DNA of 64,000 nucleotides, taken from the NCBI GenBank assembly GCA_934747385.1, contig CAKVGK010000001.1, positions 310,001 through 374,000 of the forward strand. Direction: 5' to 3'. The stretch is from an uncultured Clostridia bacterium (lineage in GTDB: Bacteria; Bacillota; Clostridia; Christensenellales; UBA1242). Below the pieces are notes generated by a model. The model worked only from the letters and a program-made list of their open reading frames with translations. It searched no databases and was not told where the DNA came from. Position 1 is the first letter of the stretch; the number at the start of each line of letters is the position of its first letter. The position numbers and the translations under genes were made by a program. This document shows, one piece after another, positions 35,898 through 44,800 of the stretch.

Positions 35898-35934
35898 TAA
35901 TGTTAGTATACCTTAATTTTAAAAAAGTTGTCAA
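35891..35934 (-). promoter_or_regulatory. SigA promoter with 16-bp palindrome at the start codon
   Basis: Perfect TTGACA (35934-35929), 18-bp spacer, TATACT (35910-35905), seven bases to the ATG at 35897, no SD. The perfect palindrome CTAACATTAATGTTAG (35891-35906) covers the -10 edge, expected start site and ATG, a position suited to an operator. Confidence 0.6.
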
Positions 35935-36016
35935 ATAATTTGGATTGATTGTTGAAAAGAAAAAAATATACAAGATACAGTTTGGCAAAACTATAAAGTG
36001 ATAAGAATTTAAAGAA

Positions 36017-36331
36017 TTATCTTGGAACAAAAGAGTTACAAGGGGCTTTGACCTGCTCGCTGCCAACAAAAATACCATTTGAAAAGCATTCTCCATTTTT
36101 GTTAAAAATGCAATTTGCACTGTCGCATGCAATATTCATTGTTTTGCAGTGATGATATGGTGCAACGTCAGGTTCGTGTTCAAACATGTCTTTTGAAACG
36201 TCTGTCACCACCTTAGATTTGTCCACCTTTAAATTTTCACAATTGGCATTTTTATCAACTTGCAAATTTTTGCGATTACATTTTGCTTTTTCATTAAAAA
36301 CGCAGCTATATTTTCTGCACATAACGTCCAT
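36017..36331 (-). CDS. DUF1540 Cys-rich small protein
   Basis: 104 residues with SD GAGGTG. The C-terminal 40 residues match the DUF1540 pattern: 'ACDSANCIFNKNGECFSN', then I/V strands, then 'APCNSF', giving four or five regularly spaced Cys. The N-terminal part ('CRKYSCVFNEKAKCNRK') looks like half of a second DUF1540 motif. So it may be a tandem form with the linker 'VDKNANCENLKVDKSK'. DUF1540 proteins are common in sporulating Firmicutes and probably bind metal; their role is not established. No signal peptide. Single gene, divergent from the gene at 36426. Confidence 0.78.
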   Translation of the reverse strand: MDVMCRKYSCVFNEKAKCNRKNLQVDKNANCENLKVDKSKVVTDVSKDMFEHEPDVAPYHHCKTMNIACDSANCIFNKNGECFSNGIFVGSEQVKAPCNSFVPR

Positions 36332-36387
36332 AATTTCACCTCACAACAATTTTGCCCTAAGAATTAAAATTTAAACAACCACAAAAT

Positions 36388-36417
36388 TTGACAACATGCT
36401 GAGAATTATGTTATAAT
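36388..36417 (+). promoter_or_regulatory. Strong SigA promoter, apparently leaderless
   Basis: Perfect TTGACA (36388-36393), 18-bp spacer, perfect TATAAT (36412-36417), eight bases to the ATG at 36426. No SD is present. It drives the small gene and rplI. Confidence 0.7.
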
Positions 36418-36425
36418 GTAAATAT

Positions 36426-36767
36426 ATGAGAATAAATATCACATATTATTTGGAATTATTGAATTGTTATAATCAAATTTCACATTTGGCAAACGGGAAC
36501 GAGTATTTTGACGCCCTTAACAATGCTCTTGCAACCGCCCAGATTTGCGACAAAAAGTTTGAATACAATCGCAAAAAATGTGTTAAAGAAATGAACAAGT
36601 TTGTTGAAAATGTTATGGAGATTGCAACAGCTCAAGGTTGGGAAAAGCCAATTGCAACGATAATTGACAACTTTAAGAAATGGAACAAAGCATTCCTTGA
36701 AAACCTGCACGCTGTTTATGAGGAGAAAGATATTATAAGGAGCAAACATGAAAGTAATTTTAATTAA
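36426..36767 (+). CDS. Small helical hypothetical protein, coupled to rplI
   Basis: 113 residues, unknown. It has no signal peptide, is predicted all-helical, and has Cys at 14, 41 and 52 ('ELLNCYNQ', 'AQICDKKF', 'RKKCVKEM'). Motifs such as 'CVKEMNKFVENVMEIATAQGW' do not resemble a family I know. It begins without an SD, right behind a near-consensus promoter. Its last 20 bases overlap the rplI start, whose SD (AAGGAG) lies inside this gene. Co-expression with ribosomal protein L9 suggests a housekeeping rather than accessory role. Confidence 0.68.
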   Translation: MRINITYYLELLNCYNQISHLANGNEYFDALNNALATAQICDKKFEYNRKKCVKEMNKFVENVMEIATAQGWEKPIATIIDNFKKWNKAFLENLHAVYEEKDIIRSKHESNFN

Positions 36768-37191
36768 AGACTTAAAAGGCAAAGGCAAAGCCGGAGATAT
36801 TATTGACGTAAACCCAAATTATGCCAGCAATGTGCTTATTCGTCAAGGCATTGCAAAAGAAGCAACAGCGAGTGCTTTGAACGATCACAAAGGCCAAGTG
36901 GAAGCAAAAGCATTCCATCATGGCGAGATGGTTAAAGAATATCAATCCTTAGCAAATAGAATTAAAAACAAGGTTTATTGTTTCACACTTAATGTGGGCA
37001 CAAATGGCAAGGCGTTTGGCTCTATAACCAAGCAAGAAATTTTAAACGCTTTAAGTGCGGACGGAATTAAAATTGAAAAAAATCAAATTAAAGATTTTCC
37101 AACAATAAAGGGTGTTGGCGATTACAAAATTACCCTGCAACTTATAAAAGAAGTTAGTGTGGATATTGTTGCCAGCGTTAACATAAAATAA
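36748..37191 (+). CDS. rplI: 50S ribosomal protein L9
   Basis: 147 residues. The N-terminal rRNA-binding domain begins MKVILIKDLKGKGKAGDII and contains 'NPNYASNVLIRQGIA'. A charged connecting helix follows (about 40-75), then the C-domain with 'FGSITKQEILNAL' and 'IKGVGDYKITLQL'. Length and order fit the family. SD AAGGAG is within the end of the preceding gene, so translation is coupled. The usual neighbours dnaB (replicative helicase) and the DHH-domain gene are not beside it here. A terminator follows. Confidence 0.96.
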   Translation: MKVILIKDLKGKGKAGDIIDVNPNYASNVLIRQGIAKEATASALNDHKGQVEAKAFHHGEMVKEYQSLANRIKNKVYCFTLNVGTNGKAFGSITKQEILNALSADGIKIEKNQIKDFPTIKGVGDYKITLQLIKEVSVDIVASVNIK

Positions 37192-37200
37192 TTAAAAATT

Positions 37201-37240
37201 GACGGCAAGTCATATTTCTTTGACTTAGCTGTCATTTTTT
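37201..37240 (+). terminator. Intrinsic terminator of rplI
   Basis: Hairpin GACGGCAAGTCA / TGACTTAGCTGTC with one bulge and one G-T pair, followed by a T run, ten bases after the stop. Confidence 0.75.
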
Positions 37241-37292
37241 GTTAAACTCAAATTGAAAGAATAATTCTTTAAACAATATTAAAGGAATGCTT

Positions 37293-38063
37293 ATGATGAC
37301 AATTGGCGGAGTTGCCCACATTATTATGGTGGTGGTGTCAATTTTGATTGTTGCCTGTTTAATGTTTGTTGTGGCGCATGTAAGTTACAAATGGCAATGT
37401 GTGATTATTTACTCTGCAGTGTTCGTGTGCATGCTTGGAATTGCTTTTCTGCACCTGACTCATTATGGCACACAATTTGATTTCAAAAATTTCTTCACTC
37501 AAATGTTTCAAGTTTGCAATTTTAACTTTATTCTTTTACCTTTGTGTCTGATAAAGAAAAATGAACTCGGCAGGCAATATCTGTTCTATTTCTCAATGCC
37601 ATGTGCGTTGTCAACCTTTGTTACATATGTTTCAGACGTGGAAAATTCAATGTGGTATTCAATTGTAACTCTCAATTTTTGGATTGACCACCTGCTTGTT
37701 GTTGCCGTGCCTCTTATGATGATTGCAGCAAGATGGTTTAAACCTCAAAAGAAATACATTCCTTGGGTCTGCTTGTGCATCTTAATTTATTTTGGCTGCT
37801 GCTTTATTGCCAACTTTGCATTAAACGGCTGGCAAACATCTGGCCCTCACAATCACTCATACACCATGAGTTCAGGCGGAATTTTGGTGCTTGTTCCATT
37901 GTTCAAACTAATTCCGATTCCTTTTGTCTATCTCTTGCCAATGCTTCCAATTTGTGCTTTATTGTTTTATCTAATATCTATTCCTTTCAAAAATTATAAA
38001 ACAATAGATTTATTAAACCCACCAAAATCCAATAAAAATAAGGAGAAACAATGTTTTACATAA
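37293..38063 (+). CDS. YwaF/TIGR02206-type integral membrane protein
   Basis: 256 residues from the ATG at 37293, seven bases after AAAGGA; the ATG six bases earlier abuts the SD and is unlikely. There are about seven membrane segments. The pattern 'MFQVCNFNFILLPLCLI', an 'LNFWIDHLLVVAVPLMMI' segment with a buried His, and 'MLPICALLFYLISI' near the end resemble YwaF-like proteins of unknown function. It is first of a three-gene operon. It overlaps by 13 bp the next gene, which encodes a larger protein of the same type, so the two may form a complex. Confidence 0.68.
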   Translation: MMTIGGVAHIIMVVVSILIVACLMFVVAHVSYKWQCVIIYSAVFVCMLGIAFLHLTHYGTQFDFKNFFTQMFQVCNFNFILLPLCLIKKNELGRQYLFYFSMPCALSTFVTYVSDVENSMWYSIVTLNFWIDHLLVVAVPLMMIAARWFKPQKKYIPWVCLCILIYFGCCFIANFALNGWQTSGPHNHSYTMSSGGILVLVPLFKLIPIPFVYLLPMLPICALLFYLISIPFKNYKTIDLLNPPKSNKNKEKQCFT

Positions 38064-39505
38064 TTTTGTCAATCTTAATTGCCATTGTGTTGGCAACCTA
38101 TTGCATTTTGAATTTTTGCGTGTTTAAAAACAATCAAAAATTTAAAGTAATCACAAATAAAGTTTTAAAAATCATGGTTATTGTTTATGTTTGTTTAATG
38201 TTGCTTTCATTGCTTTTGCCAGACGCCTTTGCCCTTTCCCGCTCTGCTGAAGAATTGGCAAATGAAAACATTAATTATGGTTACGCTGTCCTAAGATGGC
38301 TTGCCATGATTAACTTTGTTGTTCTGCCAATTGCAGTGTTTTACAAAAACAGAACAATAAGAAACATTGCAATCTACTTTGGCATCGCACTGACTATTGC
38401 TCAAATTTGTTTTTATAGTCATTATATTGCAGACTTCACCTCTGTTGATGGCAGAGGTTTAAATTCCATATCTGTAATTTCACAACCTTTTAAAAATTTC
38501 TTAATAGATAAAACTTTTAGATCCATTTGGTTTGGCTTAATTTTGTTTATTCAATTGTTAGTACCTGTTGTTTTGGCAATTAATGAAAAGCATGTGTTCA
38601 ACTTTAAAAGCGGAAAAGAATATTTATATTTCTTCCTCACCCTGCCTTTTATAATTTTATCTGCAACACCAATTTACGCCCCTCAACATTTGTTTGGCTA
38701 TTCTTCAATTATATTTGACGCATACAACTGGGTGCATATCTGTTGGTTTTTGGCAGTTATAATTGAAATTATTGCCTTGTACTTTATATTTAGGAAACAA
38801 ACAGAAGAAAATAAAATGGTTTTGTTGTTTGTGTTGTCACTGTCGCTGATTATGCAATATCTTCAAATGTTTTCAGCAATCTCAATTAATATTGCAAGAC
38901 TGCCTTTCCAACTTTGCAATTTGGGTGCTTTCTTTATTTTGATTTCGCTTATAACAAAAAATAAAAAGTTATTCAATTTTACAGTTATCATTAATGTTAT
39001 TGGCGTATTATTCGCGTTGGCAAGTCCAGACGTTGATGGTGAAGGTTTGTTTTACCTATACAACATGCATTTTATATTTGAACACACCAACGTTTTGGTT
39101 GTTCCTATTCTCGCTTTAAGTTTTGGCATTTTCCCAAGGTTAGATAAACACGCCTTGTTTGATTGCCTGATTGGTTTTACATTATACTTTGTTTGTGCTT
39201 TGTTGCTTGGCACAATATTCAATGTTATAGCAACAAAAACTGGTAACACTTTTTGGGCTGCAAATTACCTGTTCATGTTTGACGGCGAAAAGGCAGCAAA
39301 ACTTATTCCTTTCACCAAAGCGTTATTTGACATAAAGTTCAATATAGGCAAAGCGGTTGTTTACCCTGTAATTCAGTTGGTCATTTACTTAGTATTTATG
39401 CTAATTTGCACAATTCTATATTTCATCATTAAGTTAATATATTTAATTAAAGATAAAGTATCTGCAAAAAACACAAATTCAACCAACAAAATAATGGAAA
39501 ATTAA
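38051..39505 (+). CDS. Large YwaF-like integral membrane protein
   Basis: 484 residues, SD AAGGAG, with twelve or more membrane segments. The second half carries the YwaF-like core: 'ARLPFQLCNLGAFFILISL' followed by 'NMHFIFEHTNVLVVPILA', with the conserved Cys and His. The first half ('LRWLAMINFVVLPIAVFY', 'FYSHYIADFTS') looks like a more distant repeat, so the protein may be a fused duplicate of the fold seen in the gene before it. The function of the family is unknown. It overlaps the preceding gene and is 12 bp from the zinc-ribbon membrane gene. Confidence 0.72.
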   Translation: MFYIILSILIAIVLATYCILNFCVFKNNQKFKVITNKVLKIMVIVYVCLMLLSLLLPDAFALSRSAEELANENINYGYAVLRWLAMINFVVLPIAVFYKNRTIRNIAIYFGIALTIAQICFYSHYIADFTSVDGRGLNSISVISQPFKNFLIDKTFRSIWFGLILFIQLLVPVVLAINEKHVFNFKSGKEYLYFFLTLPFIILSATPIYAPQHLFGYSSIIFDAYNWVHICWFLAVIIEIIALYFIFRKQTEENKMVLLFVLSLSLIMQYLQMFSAISINIARLPFQLCNLGAFFILISLITKNKKLFNFTVIINVIGVLFALASPDVDGEGLFYLYNMHFIFEHTNVLVVPILALSFGIFPRLDKHALFDCLIGFTLYFVCALLLGTIFNVIATKTGNTFWAANYLFMFDGEKAAKLIPFTKALFDIKFNIGKAVVYPVIQLVIYLVFMLICTILYFIIKLIYLIKDKVSAKNTNSTNKIMEN

Positions 39506-39517
39506 AAGAGGTTTAAT

Positions 39518-40114
39518 ATGAAAAGAAAAATTTTAAGATGTTTATGGCTCATTCCTTTGATTGCCGGCATTTGCTTGGGCATTGCAGGAATTTCTAAAAT
39601 CAATCAGGCAAAAAATATGTATGTGCCTGAAATGGGTGAACAAGGTTGGTTTGACGCGGCTACCACACAAGATAAAATTGAAAATGTTGGTTTTGTTATG
39701 TGTGCTATTGGTTTTATGTTTTGCCCTATCATCGCTTTGGCTGTGGGTTTCACCGTTAAAGGCTTAACAACCACACCAGAAGAACAAGCAGAAGCGACCG
39801 CAAAAGAACTTGATAAGAACAAACGTTTCAAGAAAAAGTTGAAAGAACTTGCCGGTGAGGACGCAGCAAAAAAATATAATTACGACGATATTTACACCGA
39901 CAAAGACGAGAACTACGAAGAGGACGAAGACGAGGAGGGTTTGGACTTTGATGAAATTGAAAGCCCATACCCAAGGGTGAAAAAATTGCTTAAATCTGCT
40001 TCATCATCTTCAAGCAACAAAAGCAAAACAAGATATTGTGAATTTTGTGGAAGCGTGAACAGCGGCAGTGCAACAAAATGCTCTTCTTGTGGTGCAAGTT
40101 TCACAAAAAAATAA
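39518..40114 (+). CDS. Membrane protein with C-terminal zinc ribbon
   Basis: 198 residues, SD AAGAGG. Two membrane helices (about 7-27 and 57-84) flank an extracytoplasmic loop of about 30 residues. A cytoplasmic tail follows, with a very acidic stretch (about 128-148), a Ser-rich linker, and a zinc ribbon at the end: 'YCEFCGS' and 'KCSSCGAS' (CxxC-x14-CxxC). The zinc ribbon after two helices is common in small Firmicute membrane proteins of unknown function. Last gene of the operon with the two YwaF-like proteins; it could be their regulatory or adaptor subunit (inference). Confidence 0.75.
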   Translation: MKRKILRCLWLIPLIAGICLGIAGISKINQAKNMYVPEMGEQGWFDAATTQDKIENVGFVMCAIGFMFCPIIALAVGFTVKGLTTTPEEQAEATAKELDKNKRFKKKLKELAGEDAAKKYNYDDIYTDKDENYEEDEDEEGLDFDEIESPYPRVKKLLKSASSSSSNKSKTRYCEFCGSVNSGSATKCSSCGASFTKK

Positions 40115-40130
40115 TTTAAAAATGAATTAG

Positions 40131-40198
40131 ATATAAAAAAATCCCATTAACTTTTCAACAATATTGTTGAATGGTTTAATGAGATTTTTTTCTTTTTT
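40131..40198. terminator. Bidirectional terminator
   Basis: A long imperfect hairpin (AAATCCCATTAAC / GTTTAATGAGATTT, with the inner perfect stem TTCAACAATATTGTTGAA) and T runs at both ends. It separates the membrane operon (plus) from glyS (minus). Confidence 0.75.
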
Positions 40199-41564
40199 AG
40201 CAATATGTTACTTGTTTTTCAATGTATGGAACAAGTTCGTCCACACTCAAGCGAATTTGTTGCATTGTGTCGCGGTCGCGCACTGTCACAGTGTTGTTTT
40301 CAAGAGTGTCAAAGTCGATGGTTACGCACATTGGAGTGCCAATTTCGTCTTGACGGCGATAGCGTTTGCCAATTGAACCTGCTTCGTCGTAACTAACCAT
40401 AAAGTGTTTACTTAGTTCGCGATAAACTTCTTCTGCCTTTTCGCTTAAATTCTTTTGTAAAGGAAGCACTGCAACCTTGTAAGGGGCAAGTGCTGGGTGG
40501 AAGTGCATAACAACACGGGTTTCACCGTCTTCCAATTTTTGCTCGTCATATGCTTCGCACATAACTGCCAATGTCAATCTGTCTGCACCAATTGAATATT
40601 CCACAACATTTGGAATGTATTTTTCGTTTGTGTAAGGGTCAAGGTATTGCATTGATTTGCCGCTAAATTCTTGGTGACGAGATAAATCCCAGTCGCCACG
40701 GTGGTGAATGCCATTAAGTTCTTCCCAACCGATTGGGTACAAATATTGAATGTCGCAAGCCGCTTTTGCGTAGTGAGCAAGTTTGTCATGATCGTGATAA
40801 CGCAAATGGTCTTTGTTAAAGCCAAGGCTCAGCAAAAAGTCCATTGCTTTTTGCTTGTAGTCTGCATAAAATTTCATGCTGTCTTCCGGTTTACAGAACC
40901 ATTGGTGTTCCATTTGTTCAAACTCAATTGTGCGGAATGTGAAGTTGCCTGGGGTAACCTCGTTGCGGAATGCTTTGCCAATTTGAGCAATGCCAAAAGG
41001 CACTTTTGCACGCATGCTGCGTTGAACGTTGAGGAAGTTTACAAATTCACCCTGCGCAGTTTCTGGGCGGAGGTAAATCAAGTTTTGACTGTCATCTGTC
41101 ACGCCACGAGAAGTTGAAAACATGAGGTTGAAATTGCGAATGTTGGTCCAATCGCATTTTCCGCATTTTGGGCAGCAAACATGGTGCTCTACAATATATT
41201 TTTCCATTTCCTCATTGCTCATAAGGTCTGGATTGACAGTTCCTTTGCTGTGAGCCTCAATCAAATTGTCCGCACGGTGACGTGTTTTGCAAGACTTGCA
41301 GTCCATTTTTGGGTCAGAAAAACTTGCGGTGTGTCCACTTGCTTCCCAAACTCTGCTATTCATAAAAATGTCCGCGTCAATGCCAAAACTGTTATGGCTC
41401 TCTTGCACAAACTTTTTCCACCAAGCGCGTTTAATGTTATTTTTAAGTTCCACGCCAACTGGGCCGTAGTCCCAAGTGTTGGCAAGTCCGTCATAAATGT
41501 CGCTGCCTGGGAAAATGAGCCCCCTAGATTTGCATAAGTTTACTATTTTGTTAAAATCTCCCAT
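40197..41564 (-). CDS. glyS: Glycyl-tRNA synthetase, homodimeric type
   Basis: 455 residues from the ATG at 41564, which follows AAGGAG; the longer frame upstream runs into the T-box. This is the alpha2, eukaryote/archaeon-type class II GlyRS, not the GlyQ/GlyS heterotetramer. Visible landmarks are the N-terminal 'KSRGLIFPGSDIYDGLANTW' with 'DYGPVGVELKNNIK', a zinc-type Cys set 'CKSCKTRH' and 'CCPKCGKCDW', and motif 2 'FGIAQIGKAFRNE'. 'EFEQMEHQWF' and motif 3 'YSIGADRLTLAVM' follow. The C-terminal anticodon-binding domain reads 'APYKVAVLPLQKN' and 'GSIGKRYRRQDEIGTP'. Transcription is controlled by a glycine T-box. Confidence 0.97.
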   Translation of the reverse strand: MGDFNKIVNLCKSRGLIFPGSDIYDGLANTWDYGPVGVELKNNIKRAWWKKFVQESHNSFGIDADIFMNSRVWEASGHTASFSDPKMDCKSCKTRHRADNLIEAHSKGTVNPDLMSNEEMEKYIVEHHVCCPKCGKCDWTNIRNFNLMFSTSRGVTDDSQNLIYLRPETAQGEFVNFLNVQRSMRAKVPFGIAQIGKAFRNEVTPGNFTFRTIEFEQMEHQWFCKPEDSMKFYADYKQKAMDFLLSLGFNKDHLRYHDHDKLAHYAKAACDIQYLYPIGWEELNGIHHRGDWDLSRHQEFSGKSMQYLDPYTNEKYIPNVVEYSIGADRLTLAVMCEAYDEQKLEDGETRVVMHFHPALAPYKVAVLPLQKNLSEKAEEVYRELSKHFMVSYDEAGSIGKRYRRQDEIGTPMCVTIDFDTLENNTVTVRDRDTMQQIRLSVDELVPYIEKQVTYC

Positions 41565-41634
41565 AAAAATCTCCTTTTTGTTTTTAAACCATATTTCAAT
41601 TTTTTGTGCGTTTAACTTAGGAATATATAAAAAA

Positions 41635-41785
41635 TCCCTACGCAAAAATTTTGCATAGGGACGATAATTCATACCGCGGTTCCACCCTAATTGGTTAAAT
41701 ACCCTCTTTAAAACTTGTTTCGTAAGTCAGCCGAGTGCCATTTTAGCACTTCCAAGCAAATCGCCACTTTGCTTATTGGATTAAC
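41635..41785 (-). promoter_or_regulatory. T-box riboswitch, glycine class, compact
   Basis: The T-box AGGGTGGAACCGCGG lies at 41688-41674. Its TGGA can pair with the UCCA end of tRNA-Gly. A strong terminator hairpin (TCCCTATGCAAAATTTTTGCGTAGGGA plus T run, 41661-41635) follows. The upstream part is short, about 95 nt from the predicted start. It contains the hairpin AAGCAAA-GTGGCGA-TTTGCTT (41774-41754), whose loop shows the glycine codon GGC (41765-41763). A second hairpin, AGTGC-TAAAATG-GCACT, follows. Uncharged tRNA-Gly should favour the antiterminator and glyS expression. Confidence 0.85.
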
Positions 41786-41788
41786 ACT

Positions 41789-41816
41789 ATTATACTCAAT
41801 TTTTTTGAATTGTCAA
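41789..41816 (-). promoter_or_regulatory. SigA promoter of the glyS T-box transcript
   Basis: Perfect TTGACA (41816-41811), 16-bp spacer, perfect TATAAT (41794-41789). It sits just after the stop codon of the 1381-residue gene. Confidence 0.8.
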
Positions 41817-41844
41817 ACAAAGATCGCAATTTAATGCAAAATCC

Positions 41845-44800
41845 TTATTCAAATTCAATTGCGTTTTCTGGCATTGTGAACACAACTTGATGGTCTATGT
41901 TTGCATAGTCCGCAATTTTGTTATAGTACTTTTCCTTAACTTCTTGATTTTGGCAATCGTTAAATACATTGTAATTTGCACGCACAAAGTTTTTAAGTTT
42001 TGCCAAATATTCAGGCATATTTTGCTTAATTTCCTCAATCCTTGCTTGGGCTGGTTGCTCAAAATCAATGCTTGTTGATTGAAGAAGTGTGTTAAGTTTT
42101 TCAGCCGCTTTAACATTGCCAATCACATTTGCCAAATATTTTATGTCCGCTTCCGCCGTTGTTAACTTGGTTTTTGCAGCTGTTTGGCTCAACAATTTTT
42201 CAATGTCTTTATTAACGTCCAAAACTGAAGCATAGGTCTTCAAATTTTTGAAATTTTCAACCAATTCTTGTGCTTTAATTTGAGTTGCTTGAACAAAGGC
42301 TTTCTTTTTGGTGAACGCGTCAATTTTGGTTTGAGCCATTTCTCGCAACTGAGCAATTTGTTCGTCGTCGCTATCTTTTAAATTGTCTTGCATTGTGGTC
42401 AATGCGTCAATACGGGAATTGATTGAAGCAACATTTTTGCTCATTTCGCTTGCAACTGAGGTTAAATTTTTAATGTTTTTGTCAATAGACGTTTTAGTGC
42501 CATAAATGATATTTGCGTCAAGTTCGCCTTTCAGTTTAGCGTACTCGTCATTGCCAGTTTGAACAGATTGGTCGCTTGTGTTCAATTGAGAAACCAAGTT
42601 TTCTGCCTTAAAAATTATGGCTTTTTGCTCTGCAATGAAGCGCTTTTTCCATTCGGTTTTTTCCTTGTTTGTGGTTTGAACATTTTTTAACGACAATTTT
42701 AATTTTGCAAGGCAATTTTCAAGTTTTTCAACTTGATGTTCGTCATGATTTAATGCTTTAACAACATAAATTTTGCCAACAATTTCGTCAATCGCCTCTT
42801 CAACCTGCTTCTGATTTTCAATCATCAGTGCTTGCAAAGACTCGGCGTGTTTTTCAAGTTTGTTTGCTTGTTCCAAGGTTAAAGTTCCATCAAACATTGC
42901 TTTGATTTTTGAAAGTTTTGAGTTGCAACTCTCAACATTGTCGCAAAGCAGGTCAACCATTTGAATAAAATTTTCAACTTCTGCTTGCTCGGCTATTTCA
43001 GCTTCATTCAACTCGTGTGCTTCAGTTTTAAATTGTTCAAGTCCATCAATGGCGGTTTTTGTGTCGGCTTCAAACGTTTTGAGTGAGTCAACAATATATT
43101 TTTCATCTTCCGCCGTAAGGTTGGTTTTGTGCAAAATTTTAGATATTTTTTCAACCATTTTATCGCCATCTTCCAAAGGTTGACCTTTTGCTTGTGCCAA
43201 TTTTTGGGCTAATCTTTCAATGAGTGAATTATTGTTTGCCTTTTCAACTTCGTCAACTTTTTCTTGTTCCAATTCATCAGTGCGTTTTTCAATCAAGTTT
43301 TCTTCTTTTTTAACTTCTTCAGCCTGTGCAAGTTTTAATTTTTTATTATTAATGTCAAAATGACCTTGCTTTTTGTTTGCTTTGCCTGATTGAAGCATTT
43401 TGTCTGCAAATTCTTTAATTTCTGGGTGTTCTGCGCCCAATTGAGCAACTGAATTGTAAATTCTATGTTTGTAATGAATCAAACCAAGATTATAGTCCAC
43501 ATTCAAATTTTTGATGAATGCTTGTTCATTGTCGCCCAACATTGGGTAATCTCTGTATTTGGCAAGCAAATAACCTCTTGAAAGGTTGAGCATTTCCAAA
43601 CATTGTTCCCTAACTTTTGTGTTAGGTTTCAAATCTTCGTGAGTCAAAGTGTAGTCGCTAAGCATGACGTCGCGTTCAATGGTGAGTTTGTCAAGTTCGT
43701 CTTGAAGGGCGATTTTTACATTTCCCCTTGCAAACCTAACTTGCCTTGAAAGTTTTTTGATTTTCTTGTTTTTTTCTGCAAGCAATTTTTCATACTTCTT
43801 TGCAAGATAAGCATTTTGACCATTGATGTCTGCTTTGCCGTCCACCACGTGCAACACGCCAGTGAATTTTTCTTTGTCAAAACTCAGCATGATTTTTTCT
43901 TCCAAAATGTTGAAATTTTCAAGCATTGTTTCAACTTCATTTTTGTTTAATGAATAATATGCTTGTTTACCATATTGTTTTTTTGCAAATTTTTGACCTT
44001 TTTCCCATTGAAGTTCAGTCTGCTTTGCAAAAGTGTTTAAATTTTCGTAAAATTGCTCTTGCTGCTTAATTCTGTTGTGATAAAGTGGGTTGTCAATGCT
44101 TTTGCTGATTTTTCGCCTTGAAGTTGCCGAGCGAATGGCATTTGTGACCATAGCAAAAGGAATTGAAGCCACAGACGCTGCTGCAACAATTGGCAGAATT
44201 GGCAAGCCTAAAGTGGTTAAAAAGCCCAAAGGGGTGACCATAAGTTGCAAACTGCCAAGTGCCAATGCTTTTGCATTTTTAATGTAAGTTTTGTTGGCGC
44301 GCTTTCTGTCGTAAGTTACTGCACCTTTAAATTTGCCATCAATCACACTTAAATTGGCTGGAATAAAGTTGTTATAAAAAGCGTTTTCGCTTGCCGAGTC
44401 GATTGTTTCGGCATAGTCTGTCATCTTATATCTTTCTTGTGCGTTGCTCAATTCAACAAGTTCGCCTTGAGAATTGTAAACAGTTTCAACGTTATACTCG
44501 CCTTTGCGATATTTTTCCAAAAACTCTTCTTTAATTTTTGAAGTTTGTTCGTTTTCAATAATTTCATCGCTGTTTCTTGGTTTAAGCACTTGCGCATTGT
44601 TGTAAACGCTTGATGAATTTTTGCTTGTTTGAACCACGGCACATTGGGAAATTGGCTTGTTAACGCGTTTAAGCGTTCTTGGGTGAGAATTTAAACTGAG
44701 ATCGTAAAACCCGTTGCCAACTTTTATTCTAAGTTGATTGCGATTTTTAAATTCAGTTTTCGGAACAACAACTGTATGCTCCCCTGTTGCGTTAACAAAA

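Noticed and set aside
35740..36132. 130-codon minus-strand frame between the surface-protein and DUF1540 genes
   Set aside because: It overlaps the starts of both well-supported genes in another frame and has no SD or recognisable sequence.
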